Positions 51,203-60,498 of a stretch of 64,000 nt of DNA are shown here, piece after piece. Source of the stretch: Lentisphaerota bacterium (GTDB lineage: Bacteria > Verrucomicrobiota > Lentisphaeria > Victivallales > Victivallaceae). The stretch is from NCBI GenBank assembly GCA_015061625.1, contig SUWG01000003.1:62001-126000 (forward strand). Direction: 5' to 3'. The number at the start of each line of letters is the position of its first letter. The first letter of the stretch is position 1. The notes under the pieces are model-generated. The model saw only the letters and a program-made list of their open reading frames with translations, did not search any database and had not been told where the DNA came from. Made by a program: the position numbers and the translations under genes.

Positions 51203-52357
51203 TTATCGGACCGGTTTCAACGCTCCGGAAGTTTTGGCGATGGTTCTGCCGATGACCACGACGGAAACTTTTCCGGCACCGGCATCGAGCAGTTTTTCTG
51301 CGGCGGCAGTCAGAGTCGCCCCGGTGGTCAATACATCGTCGATCAGAATGATATGTTTGCCGGTGATATCCGGATTTTTGACGGTGTAAAAGGCATTCTG
51401 CAACCCCCGGTGCCGGGCTTTGCGGCCGAGGGTGGATTGCTTGCGCAAAGAAAATTTGCGGCGCAGCAGACCGGCGACCGGAATACCGGTGCGGCCGGAG
51501 ATCACTCCGGCAAGCAGAGCTGCCTGATTGTAAGAGCGGAATAAATAGCGCAATGGATTCAGCGGCACCGGCACGAGCAGATCGGCAGTCATTCCGGCTG
51601 AACTCATCAGGTCGGCGGCCATTCTGCCCAGCGGCCGGGCAAGTTCCGGATGGTTGCGGAATTTGAACCGGTGGATAAGTTCCCGGCCGAGTCCCCGGTA
51701 GGCAAAGAGAGCCAGAGCCTGCTGCCACGGCCGTTTTTCTTCGGCCAGACAGCGGTCGCAGAATTCGAGCAGACCGTGATTTTCCCCGCCGCACCCGTTA
51801 CAGCGGTAACGGGCATCGAAAAAGTAGAGTTTTTCCATGCATGACGGACAAAACGGCGTATGTTGCGGATTGGGAGCGTAACAGTTGAAACAGTTGTTGA
51901 ATAACAGGCGGTCGGTAAGCCGGGTGGTGACCGGTTCCGGCGGCTCGGCTGCGGGCAGCTCCAGCGGCGGCAGATCCGGCAGATAGCCGTGATGGATGCG
52001 GATCTCCGGCATGGTAAAAGCGGAATGGATGGTGACTTCGATCAGGTCAAAGCGGGATAGCCTTCCAGTGATGTCAAAGGTTTTCAAATAGAGTTTGGCG
52101 GCGTTGAAGTTGCGTTTGCGCTGACGGTATGAGAGATTTATCATCGGCGGAAAACCCGGCTTGAAGCGGCGGGTTTTTACTTCGGCAAAGACGATGGTTT
52201 CGCCGTCAAGGGCGATGATATCCAGTTCCCCGGCTTTGGTTTTCCAGTTGCGGCCGAGGATGATCAAACCGTTGGCCTCCAGGTGTCGGCAGGCGGCATT
52301 TTCGCCGAACCGGCCGACGGCGGCACTTTTCCGGCGCAATATGGCGGTGCTTTTCAT
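51203..52357 (-). CDS. Fusion of YraN-like nuclease-fold domain and ComFC phosphoribosyltransferase-like protein
   Basis: 384 residues. Residues 12-125 are a YraN/UPF0102 domain with the restriction-endonuclease-like pattern GELD (44-47) ... EVK (59-61). After a Pro/Glu linker (126-148) comes a ComFC protein: cysteine pairs CFNC, CPSC, CNGC, CDRC (156-203) as double zinc ribbon, then FKFRNHPELARPLG, PVPLNPLRYLFRSYNQA and the PRPP-binding loop ILIDDVLTTGATL near 345. Each family is normally a separate protein of about 120 and 230 residues. ComF acts in natural transformation and YraN is linked to DNA processing, so the fusion suggests a joint job. Its start overlaps the prmC stop. Confidence 0.88.
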   Translation of the reverse strand: MKSTAILRRKSAAVGRFGENAACRHLEANGLIILGRNWKTKAGELDIIALDGETIVFAEVKTRRFKPGFPPMINLSYRQRKRNFNAAKLYLKTFDITGRLSRFDLIEVTIHSAFTMPEIRIHHGYLPDLPPLELPAAEPPEPVTTRLTDRLLFNNCFNCYAPNPQHTPFCPSCMEKLYFFDARYRCNGCGGENHGLLEFCDRCLAEEKRPWQQALALFAYRGLGRELIHRFKFRNHPELARPLGRMAADLMSSAGMTADLLVPVPLNPLRYLFRSYNQAALLAGVISGRTGIPVAGLLRRKFSLRKQSTLGRKARHRGLQNAFYTVKNPDITGKHIILIDDVLTTGATLTAAAEKLLDAGAGKVSVVVIGRTIAKTSGALKPVR

Positions 52358-53127
52358 GGCAGTTGTCCGGCGACGAAGCGGTCACGGTCGCAGAGATCAC
52401 GGATGATGGCGGCGGTCAACCCGGCGGATTCGAGTGCGGCGGCAGTCGGGGAAGCCTGTTCCGGGGAAAGTTCAAAGATCGCTCCGCCGTGAGGGTTGAG
52501 ATGTTCAGCAAGAGCGTCGATGGTTTTCAGGATCAACTGCAAACCGTCATCCGGAGCGGTAAGGGCCAGTTTCGGTTCAAAATCTCTGACTTCTCCGGGC
52601 AAGGTAAGATATTCTTCTTCAGTAACGTAGGGTAAATTGGCTCCGATAAGATCGAATTTGCCATTTCCCACTCCGGAAAAGAGATCACTTTGAATGAAGC
52701 GGATATTTTCCGCATTATTGGCTCCGGCATTTTCCTGCGCCAGTTGCAGGGCATCGGCAGAAATATCCACGGCGGTCACATTCAGATCACGCCTTTCAGT
52801 GGCAACGGCGATGGCGATCGCTCCGCTGCCGCAACCGATATCCAGCACCGAACCGTTTGGCGGGGCGTGGTCGATGAGCCATTGGGCGAGCAATTCGGTT
52901 TCCGGGCGGGGAATGAGTACCCGGCGGTCAACTTTGAGCATCAGATTCCGGAAAGGGGCAGTGCCGAGCAGATATTGCAAAGGTTCACCGGCAACCCGGC
53001 GGCGGGCGATCTCGCGGGCGTGGTCGATAGAAGATGACTCCTCAACTATCCAGCGGGCTTCCTGATAAAAATTTTCCACATTTCCGCGTTGCAGAATATC
53101 ACGGACGATCCGGATGGCGTCATTCAT
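52354..53127 (-). CDS. prmC: Peptide chain release factor glutamine methyltransferase
   Basis: 257 residues from ATG 53127, with GAGGT upstream; a longer in-frame start (53190) lies within the promoter. It methylates the GGQ glutamine of release factors using S-adenosylmethionine. GEPLQYLLG, VLIPRPETELL, VLDIGCGSGAIAIAVA (SAM site) and the substrate-binding loop are present. The usual NPPY is NLPY (GANLPYV) here. Asn, Pro and Tyr are kept, so activity is likely. Co-translated with the YraN-ComFC fusion (ATGA overlap). Confidence 0.92.
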   Translation of the reverse strand: MNDAIRIVRDILQRGNVENFYQEARWIVEESSSIDHAREIARRRVAGEPLQYLLGTAPFRNLMLKVDRRVLIPRPETELLAQWLIDHAPPNGSVLDIGCGSGAIAIAVATERRDLNVTAVDISADALQLAQENAGANNAENIRFIQSDLFSGVGNGKFDLIGANLPYVTEEEYLTLPGEVRDFEPKLALTAPDDGLQLILKTIDALAEHLNPHGGAIFELSPEQASPTAAALESAGLTAAIIRDLCDRDRFVAGQLP

Positions 53128-53161
53128 AAAAAAAATACCTCGTGCTGTATATATAATAGGT

Positions 53162-53190
53162 AATATAGCACGAATTGTGTTATAGTGCAA
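53162..53190 (-). promoter_or_regulatory. prmC promoter
   Basis: Leftward TTGCAC (53185-53190), 17-base spacer, TATATT (53162-53167). Confidence 0.65.
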
Positions 53191-53210
53191 TAAAAATTTG
53201 GTGTGGGCTA

Positions 53211-53238
53211 TTGAAAAATTGCGTGCTTATGTTATATT
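53211..53238 (+). promoter_or_regulatory. Promoter of the ATP-cone protein
   Basis: TTGAAA (53211-53216), 16-base spacer, TATATT (53233-53238). It stands back to back with the prmC promoter. Confidence 0.7.
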
Positions 53239-53272
53239 GTCTGAAAGTCAAAATACCGGAGTAAGTTGAATT

Positions 53273-54214
53273 ATGGTTCAAACAGTGGCAAAACAGATTT
53301 TTTTGCGTGATGCAGACGGCGGGATCACGCCTTTCGACACGGGTGAATTGCAGACCCGGTTGATCGGCAGTTTTCTGGCGACCGGGTTGCGTGAAGAAAG
53401 TTTCATGTCAGAGGAGATCGTGCTGGCATTGGAATATACATTGTTGAATTCCCCCCGTCAGGAGCCGGTATTCTGCAAAAGCGAGATCGATGCGGCGGTC
53501 ATCCGGCTGCTGGAAGGTATCGGTTTCCCGGAAGTTGCCCACGTTTTCCGGCGCAACGGCCATGAACAGATCGTGCGGATCGCCGCTGATGAAGTGACGG
53601 TCGCCGGATTGCTGGTGTCGCATCTGGGATGTTCGGCGGAGCGGGCGGCGCATATAGCGCAACTGGTAGCCGGAGCGATGAAACAGTTGCATATCGAAAG
53701 TGCTTCACCGCATCTGCTGTTGGAAATGGCCCGCCATTATGAAAGAGATCTGGCGGAAGAGGATTTTCTTGCCGACAATACTCTGCTGCCCGGAGTGCCG
53801 CAGCAGACCCTTACCCGCAAGGATATTTATGAGATATTACCGGAAGCCCCCCGCAAACTGGTGGATGCCGGAGTGTTGCGGATCAACGGCATAACCACCC
53901 TGTTTCCCAGTGTGCGTTTCTTTTTCTTTATGAAAGAGTTTGCCCGGTCGGAAAAGTTGTCGTTCCCCGTGACGGAATTGGAGATCGAGCCATTGCTTTA
54001 CAATGCCGGCAAGGCCCTGGAAGAGGCACGGTGCGCGATCAAAAAAGCGTTGCATCATCCGGAAGAATTGCCCTGCTGTCTGGCATTGCCGGATATCTTT
54101 GACTTTCTGGAATCATGTGCCGGCAGTGCACCGGATCAGCGTCTGGCCGCTGAATTGGCATCGGTGTTGACTGCGGCACTGGATTGTGAACTTTACCATT
54201 TGGCCTTCGATTGA
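53273..54214 (+). CDS. ATP-cone domain protein of unknown function
   Basis: 313 residues with GGAG upstream. The first 100 residues resemble the ATP-cone nucleotide-sensing domain of ribonucleotide reductases and NrdR (LRDADGGITPFDTGELQTRL, then KSEIDAAVIRLLEGIGFPEVAHVFRR). Two further helical segments (about 105-160 and 165-300) have no signature that I recognise. No NrdR zinc ribbon and no reductase catalytic domain is present. Place between prmC and dnaN suggests a link between dNTP level and replication, but this is inference. Confidence 0.68.
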   Translation: MVQTVAKQIFLRDADGGITPFDTGELQTRLIGSFLATGLREESFMSEEIVLALEYTLLNSPRQEPVFCKSEIDAAVIRLLEGIGFPEVAHVFRRNGHEQIVRIAADEVTVAGLLVSHLGCSAERAAHIAQLVAGAMKQLHIESASPHLLLEMARHYERDLAEEDFLADNTLLPGVPQQTLTRKDIYEILPEAPRKLVDAGVLRINGITTLFPSVRFFFFMKEFARSEKLSFPVTELEIEPLLYNAGKALEEARCAIKKALHHPEELPCCLALPDIFDFLESCAGSAPDQRLAAELASVLTAALDCELYHLAFD

Positions 54215-54244
54215 AATATTTTCCGGATTTTTGTTCCGGGCGAC

Positions 54245-54273
54245 TGGAAAACCGGAAGAAAACGGGTTATATT
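54245..54273 (+). promoter_or_regulatory. dnaN promoter
   Basis: TGGAAA (54245-54250), 17-base spacer, TATATT (54268-54273). Confidence 0.6.
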
Positions 54274-54317
54274 AACTTACGATTTTATGTTTGTATGACA
54301 GATAAGGAGAGAGTATC

Positions 54318-55412
54318 ATGAAATTTACGGTAGACCGGCTGAAATTGCAGAAAGCGTTGCAAAAAGTAAGCAATATCATTGGTTCACGTTCCATGCTTCC
54401 GTTGCTGGGCAATGTGTTGATCAAAGCCACGGAAGAGGGTTTGGAGTTGAGTACCACCGATCTGGAACTGCGTCTGGTGACCACGGTCGAAGCGGAAGTC
54501 AGCGAAGTCGGCACGACCACTTTGCCGGCGAAAAAACTTGCTTCACTGATCGGCAGTTTTTCGGCGGAAAAGGTGGATTTTGTCATCGACGACAAAGATT
54601 TTGCCCGGATCACCTGCGGCACGGCGAAATTTACATTGCTGGGTCTTTCAGCGGCGGATTTCCCCGAAGCACTGGCATTTGAAGCGGTGCATACGATCAA
54701 GATCAAAGAGAGTCTTTTCAAACGGATGATCGGTTCGATCGCCTATGCGGTCAGCGTGGATGATTCCCGCAAAGTGCTGACCGGTGTGCTGTTGAGTTTG
54801 CGTGAAACCGCCATGACGCTGGTGGCGACCGACGGTAAACGTATGGCGATGCAGGAATCCAGTCCGGAAAGCATCATCGGCGGCGACGGCGATGCGATCA
54901 TTCCTCTGAAAGCGATGTCCGAGATCCGCCGTCAGCTTGATGGCGACGAATTGCTGACCATCGAAGTCGGCGAAAAACTTTGCCGTTTCACCTGCGCCGG
55001 AGTGACCCTGACCAGCAAATTGATCGAGGGAGCCTATCCCAACTACCGTCAGGTGGTGCCGGGTAAATTTGCCAGCGAAGTGGAATTGCCGGTTCAGGCG
55101 TTGCTGGCGAAAATCGAAACGGTGGCGTTGATGATCGCCGGCGCGAATAGTTCCATTATTCTGCGTTTTGCCGACAATCAGCTGCAGTTGCAGGCCTCCA
55201 GTGCGGAAGTCGGCGAAGGCAGCGACCTTTTGGAAACCACCTTTGAGGGCGAAACGTTTGAAGTTTCCTTCAATCCGGTGTTTCTGGCCGATCCGTTGCG
55301 CAACACTGATGCGGATATGGTGAGATTCAAATTGAATGATCCTTTGAGTCCGGTGGCGATCGAAGCCGGTGAGGGATTCATCTATATCATCATGCCGATC
55401 CGCAAAAAGTAA
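54318..55412 (+). CDS. dnaN: DNA polymerase III beta sliding clamp
   Basis: 364 residues with AAGGAGAG upstream. Three tandem clamp domains: MKFTVDRLKLQKALQKVSNI start, LEGAYPNYRQVVP-type turn (LIEGAYPNYRQVVPG) before domain III, and FIYIIMPIRKK end matching the family C-terminus (usually ending in MPMRL/MPIR). It forms a ring dimer that holds polymerase on DNA. recF follows after two bases, the classical order. Confidence 0.96.
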   Translation: MKFTVDRLKLQKALQKVSNIIGSRSMLPLLGNVLIKATEEGLELSTTDLELRLVTTVEAEVSEVGTTTLPAKKLASLIGSFSAEKVDFVIDDKDFARITCGTAKFTLLGLSAADFPEALAFEAVHTIKIKESLFKRMIGSIAYAVSVDDSRKVLTGVLLSLRETAMTLVATDGKRMAMQESSPESIIGGDGDAIIPLKAMSEIRRQLDGDELLTIEVGEKLCRFTCAGVTLTSKLIEGAYPNYRQVVPGKFASEVELPVQALLAKIETVALMIAGANSSIILRFADNQLQLQASSAEVGEGSDLLETTFEGETFEVSFNPVFLADPLRNTDADMVRFKLNDPLSPVAIEAGEGFIYIIMPIRKK

Positions 55413-55414
55413 AA

Positions 55415-56455
55415 GTGGTTATCCGATCCATAGCATTGACCAATTTCCGCAACTTTGAGTCGCGGGAATTGGTTTTTTGCAATCGCAACATATTTTTTGA
55501 AGGGCCCAATGGTTCCGGCAAGAGCAATTTGCTGGAAAGTATCGGGTTTGCCAGTTTGTTGCGTTCATTCCGTGGTGCGCCGCCGCGGGAAATGATCCGG
55601 ATCGGGGCGCGGGAATTTCAAATCAGAATGGCGTTGCAGGGGCGTATCGCCCCGGAAATTCTGGAGATCAGTGAAAACGTTTCCGGCAATCGCAAACTGG
55701 CGATCAATGGTTCGCCGGTTCGCCGGAGCAGTGATTTCATCCGGGAGTTTCACACGGTGGTTTTTGCTCCGGAAGACCGGGAGATCGTATCCGGGCCGTC
55801 GGGGAACCGCCGGAGATTTTTTGACATACTTATTTCGGAGATCGAGCCGGAATATCTTTTGCGCTTGTCCCGGTATATCCGGGCGTTGCTCCAACGCAAC
55901 CGGGCATTGAAATTTGCGCCGCATACTGCCGGGGCATTTGAGGATGAGTTAGCGGAAAATGCGCCATTTATTGCCGCCAAACGGCGGTTTTACGCTCAAA
56001 AAATTGCGGAAAAAGTGGCTTTACTGCTGGGGGATAGAGGCGGCTTTGAGGTGATATACCGCACTGATGCCGGGGAAGATTTCCGGATGCACAAGGCATT
56101 GATCCGGGCGAAAAAGGAGAGCGAATTGCGCCGCCAATGCACCGCTTGCGGAGTGCAGTTGGATGATTTTGAATTTATTTTCAACGGCAAACTTTTGCGC
56201 ACTTACGGCTCGACCGGACAGGTGAGATTGATCGCATTGCTGCTGAAACTGGCGCAATTTCAGGTGGTTCAGAGTAATTCCGATGCGCCGCTGGCGGTAC
56301 TGGCCGACGATGTTACCGGCGAATTGGATGAAAATAATCTGTCACTTTTCCTCGATACCATTGCCGAAGCCGGGCAGTCATTTTTCACCTTTGCCGAACC
56401 GCCCCGCTTCTCATTGCCCGACAGTGCGACCATACCTGTTGGAAATAATGGCTGA
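55415..56455 (+). CDS. recF: DNA replication and repair protein RecF
   Basis: 346 residues with a GTG start at 55415, two bases after the dnaN stop and without a clear ribosome site, so translated by coupling. Walker A GPNGSGKSN near residue 31, the RecF region FAPEDREIVSGPSGNRRRFFD, signature YGSTGQVRLIALLLKLAQ, and Walker B LAVLADDVTGELDENN. It loads RecA at gaps with RecOR. The C-terminus is convergent with the next gene, only 7 bases apart. Confidence 0.93.
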   Translation: MVIRSIALTNFRNFESRELVFCNRNIFFEGPNGSGKSNLLESIGFASLLRSFRGAPPREMIRIGAREFQIRMALQGRIAPEILEISENVSGNRKLAINGSPVRRSSDFIREFHTVVFAPEDREIVSGPSGNRRRFFDILISEIEPEYLLRLSRYIRALLQRNRALKFAPHTAGAFEDELAENAPFIAAKRRFYAQKIAEKVALLLGDRGGFEVIYRTDAGEDFRMHKALIRAKKESELRRQCTACGVQLDDFEFIFNGKLLRTYGSTGQVRLIALLLKLAQFQVVQSNSDAPLAVLADDVTGELDENNLSLFLDTIAEAGQSFFTFAEPPRFSLPDSATIPVGNNG

Positions 56456-56462
56456 AGATAAT

Positions 56463-57365
56463 TCAGAATGGTGACGGCGGAGTATAACTTTTCCTTAATA
56501 AATGACCGCCATACGGCGCTGATGAGATGTCGTTACAAAACATTATTGTCCAATTGGCAATTTCTTCTTCAGTAAAATTATATCTCAAAGCCATTTCCCG
56601 GAGTTCTTTCAAGCGGCCGCGGACTGCCAAAAAGGCGGCAAGTTCAACAAATTTACGTTCTCTTATCTGTTGCCAATCCGTGCTTTGAGGGGGAGTATCG
56701 CTAAATATTTTTTCACCAGATAGATTGGAATAATGTATTTCCTTCTCCCAGCCGGTGGTGTCGAAGCCCATGGTGACATTCAGATACACCGCGCCAACCG
56801 CACCGGCGTAATATATTTCGTCGGTCCATTTGAACCACAAACCCTTTTGCGGGTGACGGCAGCCGCAAATATTATTAGTGGGGTCAAAAAGTCCAATCGC
56901 ACTGAATGAAACGACTTCTCTCCAGCAATTGCCGGAAATATCAAAAATCGTGGTTTGGGTGTATCCGGCATCTGCTCCTGAACCGAAATTGTGAGCGGAA
57001 ACTATCAGGTAGCGGCAAAGACCACTGTTATCGGCAGCGCATAAGAGGGAATCAATATCAAGAACTTCATCTTCCGGATTGGGATCACCGGGAACAAATG
57101 GATCAGATTGGGCAGCGCGGATCCATTCACATTTATTTATGCCATGACTGATTTTACTGAAATAAATGTATCGCCCTTCGGTAGAAAAAAGAATAGTATT
57201 ACCTTTTTTGATTTGTACTGTTGCATTATATCCGTATGATACATACACCCGTATTTTTTCGCTGTCACCGGCAGTGGGTGCTGTTTGCGGCTCGTTTTCT
57301 GCCGCAAAGGCGACTGTAACGGCGGCAAAGACCGCGGTAAAAATTGAAGTGAAAATCTTTCTCAT
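56463..57365 (-). CDS. Exported protein of unknown function
   Basis: 300 residues with AAAGGAAG upstream. The signal peptide (IFTSIFTAVFAAVTVAFAA) is clear. The mature protein is Tyr/Trp-rich, with single cysteines (CEWIR, CAADNSGLCRY, CWREV, ICGCRHP) that could form disulfides, and ends in a helical part (ERKFVELAAFLAVRGRLKELREM). No family recognised. It begins a cluster of unknown accessory genes. Confidence 0.7.
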   Translation of the reverse strand: MRKIFTSIFTAVFAAVTVAFAAENEPQTAPTAGDSEKIRVYVSYGYNATVQIKKGNTILFSTEGRYIYFSKISHGINKCEWIRAAQSDPFVPGDPNPEDEVLDIDSLLCAADNSGLCRYLIVSAHNFGSGADAGYTQTTIFDISGNCWREVVSFSAIGLFDPTNNICGCRHPQKGLWFKWTDEIYYAGAVGAVYLNVTMGFDTTGWEKEIHYSNLSGEKIFSDTPPQSTDWQQIRERKFVELAAFLAVRGRLKELREMALRYNFTEEEIANWTIMFCNDISSAPYGGHLLRKSYTPPSPF

Positions 57366-57688
57366 TTTTTGTACTTCCTTTTTTTTATTCTCTTAAACTG
57401 CATTTTTACCATCTGCCATGTAATATATCACTGATGATTGGACATTTTCAGTCCATGTAAATAAAAAAACGTAAAATTTTTCCGGCATCACGTTGTCAGA
57501 AAAGGGCCGTGACAATAGTCTAATAAAGCAGACAGATTCGCAAATATCACAAAGCAAGACCAACAGAAAAAAGGAGAGATATTATGAGATATATCCCAAA
57601 TTGACGCAGTAGTTAAAATTTTGTCACTCTTGTATTATGAATTAAACTTGAAAAAATAATTATAAATCAAAAAAAAGGAAAAATAATA
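57366..57688. other. AT-rich intergenic gap
   Basis: Holds the divergent upstream regions of the genes at 57365 and 57689. A weak promoter-like pair TTGTCA/TAAACT occurs near 57625-57650. A six-codon reading frame with a GGAGAG site at 57584 is too short to call. Confidence 0.5.
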
Positions 57689-57970
57689 ATGAGTTACGGT
57701 CTGGATTCAAAAAATTACCCGCCCAAAAGTCGTTTTACATTTATTTTGCTGTCGTTGTTTTTTAACAGTTTGGGGTTACATTTATTCTATATCGGCTATG
57801 CAGGTGGCGGGGTGTTCACTTTGCTTTGGAATGCCGCTACGGTGTATTTTGCACTTCAAGGTGAGCAGATGGTGGAAACGGTGCTGTGGATGTATGGAAT
57901 TCATTGGGTTGTCACTTTGATCGGGATCATTTCAGCCGACACAGATGCGAGAAATATGCCTTTGCAATAA
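57689..57970 (+). CDS. Small TM2-like membrane protein
   Basis: 93 residues with AAAGGAAA upstream. Two to three hydrophobic helices with GLHLFYIGYAGGGVFTLLW, similar to the TM2 pattern in which a G-x-x-x-F/Y-G turn joins helices. Family role unknown. It opens a run of co-directed genes (57689-62216). Confidence 0.65.
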   Translation: MSYGLDSKNYPPKSRFTFILLSLFFNSLGLHLFYIGYAGGGVFTLLWNAATVYFALQGEQMVETVLWMYGIHWVVTLIGIISADTDARNMPLQ

Positions 57971-57994
57971 ATAACTGTCAGGAGATATGAAATT

Positions 57995-58702
57995 ATGATC
58001 ATGAAAAAAATGTTGTTTTCTGCCGCCATTATTTTGGGATGCAATTCTTTTTCAGCCGGTGCTTTTGAATATTTACCGCTGCCGCCTCCGCCTCCGCCGC
58101 AAAGTGCTTATGACGGACGGGATAATGCCTGGCGCAACGGCAATTATCAAAGTGCGCTGGATTATCAGTTGAGAATAGCAAATATGGATAATTCAATTGA
58201 AATAAGTGCTGCCAGTGATTGTTTTGTTCTTGCTATGTGCTATTGGAATGTCGGCAACCGGTCGCAGGCGATTGCCTGTGTGGAGCGCGGGATCAGTTGT
58301 TTGAGAAATGGCCGGTATACTGCCGGTTCCGGATGCGAACGAGCGGCCGTGGAATTTTTACAGAAAATGCGCAATGGCGATCTGCCTGATAAGTTCAACT
58401 ATTATGATACTCACTCATTCGGTGTTCTGGGTTATATAATGGCGGTGCCGGAGGCTGTCTGGTATCATAAAATGGGACAGCACAATGCCAGACTGGATGC
58501 CATAATAAGGTATTGTGATTCCATGATTCAAAGTTATCAAAGACGGCAGGATGAGATCGAAAGGGAAGCAAAAAGATATGCCCGGCTGGAATATTTGAAT
58601 GGTACCGGCTGTGAATTTTCCATAGATCATCCTCCGGCTTACGGAACTGAACTGCGCAACAAATGGGATGCGTGCCGGCGGGTATATGATATATTCCGGT
58701 GA
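57995..58702 (+). CDS. Exported tetratricopeptide-like protein
   Basis: 235 residues with AGGAG ten bases upstream of ATG 57995. The signal peptide (MLFSAAIILGCNSFSAGA) could also be a lipobox-like LGCN, with Cys as the lipid site. A proline run (LPLPPPPPPQ) follows. The helical repeat DNAWRNGNYQSALDYQLRIA and CYWNVGNRSQAIACVERGI are TPR-like. Function unknown. Confidence 0.65.
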   Translation: MIMKKMLFSAAIILGCNSFSAGAFEYLPLPPPPPPQSAYDGRDNAWRNGNYQSALDYQLRIANMDNSIEISAASDCFVLAMCYWNVGNRSQAIACVERGISCLRNGRYTAGSGCERAAVEFLQKMRNGDLPDKFNYYDTHSFGVLGYIMAVPEAVWYHKMGQHNARLDAIIRYCDSMIQSYQRRQDEIEREAKRYARLEYLNGTGCEFSIDHPPAYGTELRNKWDACRRVYDIFR

Positions 58703-58744
58703 ATGGCATTGTAAAGTCAACAAAATATTAAAAGGAAATGTTAT

Positions 58745-59230
58745 ATGGATAGCGAAAGATTGATACTCACTTCTTTTGAGTGGGAAAATAAGGAAAATTT
58801 CAAGTTCCTGCCGGAAGAAAAAAAGTTGCAGTTTTTTGCCTGTCAGAAAGTTGAAGGTAAATCCAGTTACAAAGTGCAAGTATTGGTAACTGATGAAAGA
58901 GTCGTACTTTTGCGGCGGTTCAATCTGCTTCCGTTGCTGCTTCTTGCATTGGGCTTGGGGGGCGGGTGTATTGTCATCGGCTGTATTTTCGGTGCGGGAT
59001 TGGCGATAAAAATGTTAGCATTGGCTCCTTACATACTGGCAGGCGCGCAGTATGCAAGGCAAAGTAATCCGGAGTGTTACCGTTTTATCCAGTCCATTCC
59101 GCATAAAGCGATCACGGAAGTGGATTTTTCCGATGAAAAGTTGGTAAAAATAAATATCAGTGACAGTGAACCGCTGATGCTTCAAATGGGGCGTTCTGCC
59201 CGGAAAAAATTTGAAGAAAACGTCGGATGA
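58745..59230 (+). CDS. Membrane protein with PH-like flanking sequence
   Basis: 161 residues with AAAGGAAA upstream. Beta-like sequence before and after two central hydrophobic helices (LLPLLLLALGLGGGCIVIGC and FGAGLAIKMLALAPYILA). VQVLVTDERVVLLRR resembles the start of bacterial PH-like domains, split here by the helices. Function unknown. Confidence 0.6.
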   Translation: MDSERLILTSFEWENKENFKFLPEEKKLQFFACQKVEGKSSYKVQVLVTDERVVLLRRFNLLPLLLLALGLGGGCIVIGCIFGAGLAIKMLALAPYILAGAQYARQSNPECYRFIQSIPHKAITEVDFSDEKLVKINISDSEPLMLQMGRSARKKFEENVG

Positions 59231-59636
59231 GCCGCCATTGAATATCGAAAGGCTGTGGTCAAATTGTCTGATAAAAAGCAATTTTGCCGCAGCCTCGATT
59301 TTTTTTCCGCAGTTCCCATCCGCCTTATTAAAAGGTGATACTTCTTTAACCTTTTTATATGTTGTAAAAAATGGTAAATTTTACAAATATATTGTCAGAA
59401 ATATGCACTTGCAATAACCTAATTAAATAAAGAAATATCATCAAAGATTGAGGAAAATATTGCTTTTAATAAGAATCTTTTAGATAAAATATCAATAAAT
59501 ATCGTATTTGTGTTGTAAATATTAAAATGAAGTGTTAAATTATGAGGTGTTGTTGAATTTTATATTAAATATCGTTTGCTGAAATTTGGATTGTCGGTTG
59601 CAGGAGTTGGAATGAAAAAGCAAGAGGAATTTGAAA
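59231..59636. other. AT-rich intergenic gap
   Basis: Strongly AT-rich, with no hairpin terminator noticed. A 68-codon frame at 59211-59417 starts inside the previous gene, has no ribosome site and is not supported. Confidence 0.5.
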
Positions 59637-60482
59637 ATGAATATAATTTGTCCGAAGTGTAAAACAAATCATAAAATAAAATATTTTGATGGTAAGTCAA
59701 TGAAATTTTGCCCTGAATGCGGTGAAAAATTTTCAGAATCAGGTGCAGTGGAATCAATTTCAAAAGAGAAAATCCAAAAGGTTGAAAAAGGTCAGCCGTC
59801 AAATGACTCCCGGTGCAAATCACAGGCTTTTGAATTGTTGAAACAGGGGAAGCCGAGAGCAGCTTTGTTGACCGCCGTTCAATGTGATGATTTTGAGGAT
59901 GGGGATTTGCAATACATTTTCGGCCGTTGTTATGAACATGAATTTGTGTTTAATGATAATGAGTTGAAATATACTAAATTTTTGAAAAAAGGAGGTTTTC
60001 GGGTGATTGACGACAGATGGGAGTGTAATTCTGCTTTTTATGTGTCAATGTTCTGTTTCAAAGAGTCATTTTTGGAAGCAGTCAAATTTTATTCCGAGGC
60101 ATTGTATCTGGAACCTGCCAAACATATTGTATCGGATATATATCGCCGGGTGAAACAGCATTCGTTACGTTGTCTTTTGCACATTATCTGCTGGCCGTTG
60201 TATTGTTTTAAGGCAATGGGCAGAGAGTATGATGGATTAATGGGATACAAAGACAATCGTTTTTCTGTCTGGTTTTTGAGTTGTTTGTTTTTTTCGCTGC
60301 TGCCTTATGGGATTTTGGGGAGCGAAATGGGGTGGTCAAATCTGCTGGCCATCGGTTGTTCTTTTTTGATCGGCTATGTTAGTACCGGGATAATACTTGC
60401 GATAATGGCAAAAGTACATTTAAATAAAATGTTGAAACATCGTTTCACTTTTTGCTCTATGGAAAACTGTGATTGGCTTTGA
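59637..60482 (+). CDS. Zinc-ribbon membrane protein
   Basis: 281 residues from ATG 59637, with AGAGGA eight bases upstream; an in-frame TTG two codons earlier is not needed. N-terminal zinc ribbon CPKC...FCPECGEKF, a charged linker, a TPR-like helical part (AFELLKQGKPRAALLTAVQCDDF) and two C-terminal transmembrane helices. Similar in plan to the protein at 38719. Function unknown. Confidence 0.68.
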   Translation: MNIICPKCKTNHKIKYFDGKSMKFCPECGEKFSESGAVESISKEKIQKVEKGQPSNDSRCKSQAFELLKQGKPRAALLTAVQCDDFEDGDLQYIFGRCYEHEFVFNDNELKYTKFLKKGGFRVIDDRWECNSAFYVSMFCFKESFLEAVKFYSEALYLEPAKHIVSDIYRRVKQHSLRCLLHIICWPLYCFKAMGREYDGLMGYKDNRFSVWFLSCLFFSLLPYGILGSEMGWSNLLAIGCSFLIGYVSTGIILAIMAKVHLNKMLKHRFTFCSMENCDWL

Positions 60483-60498
60483 TAAGGAATAAACTGTT

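Noticed and set aside
59211..59417. 68-codon frame after the membrane protein at 58745
   Set aside because: It starts inside the previous gene in another frame, has no ribosome site, and its composition is like intergenic DNA.
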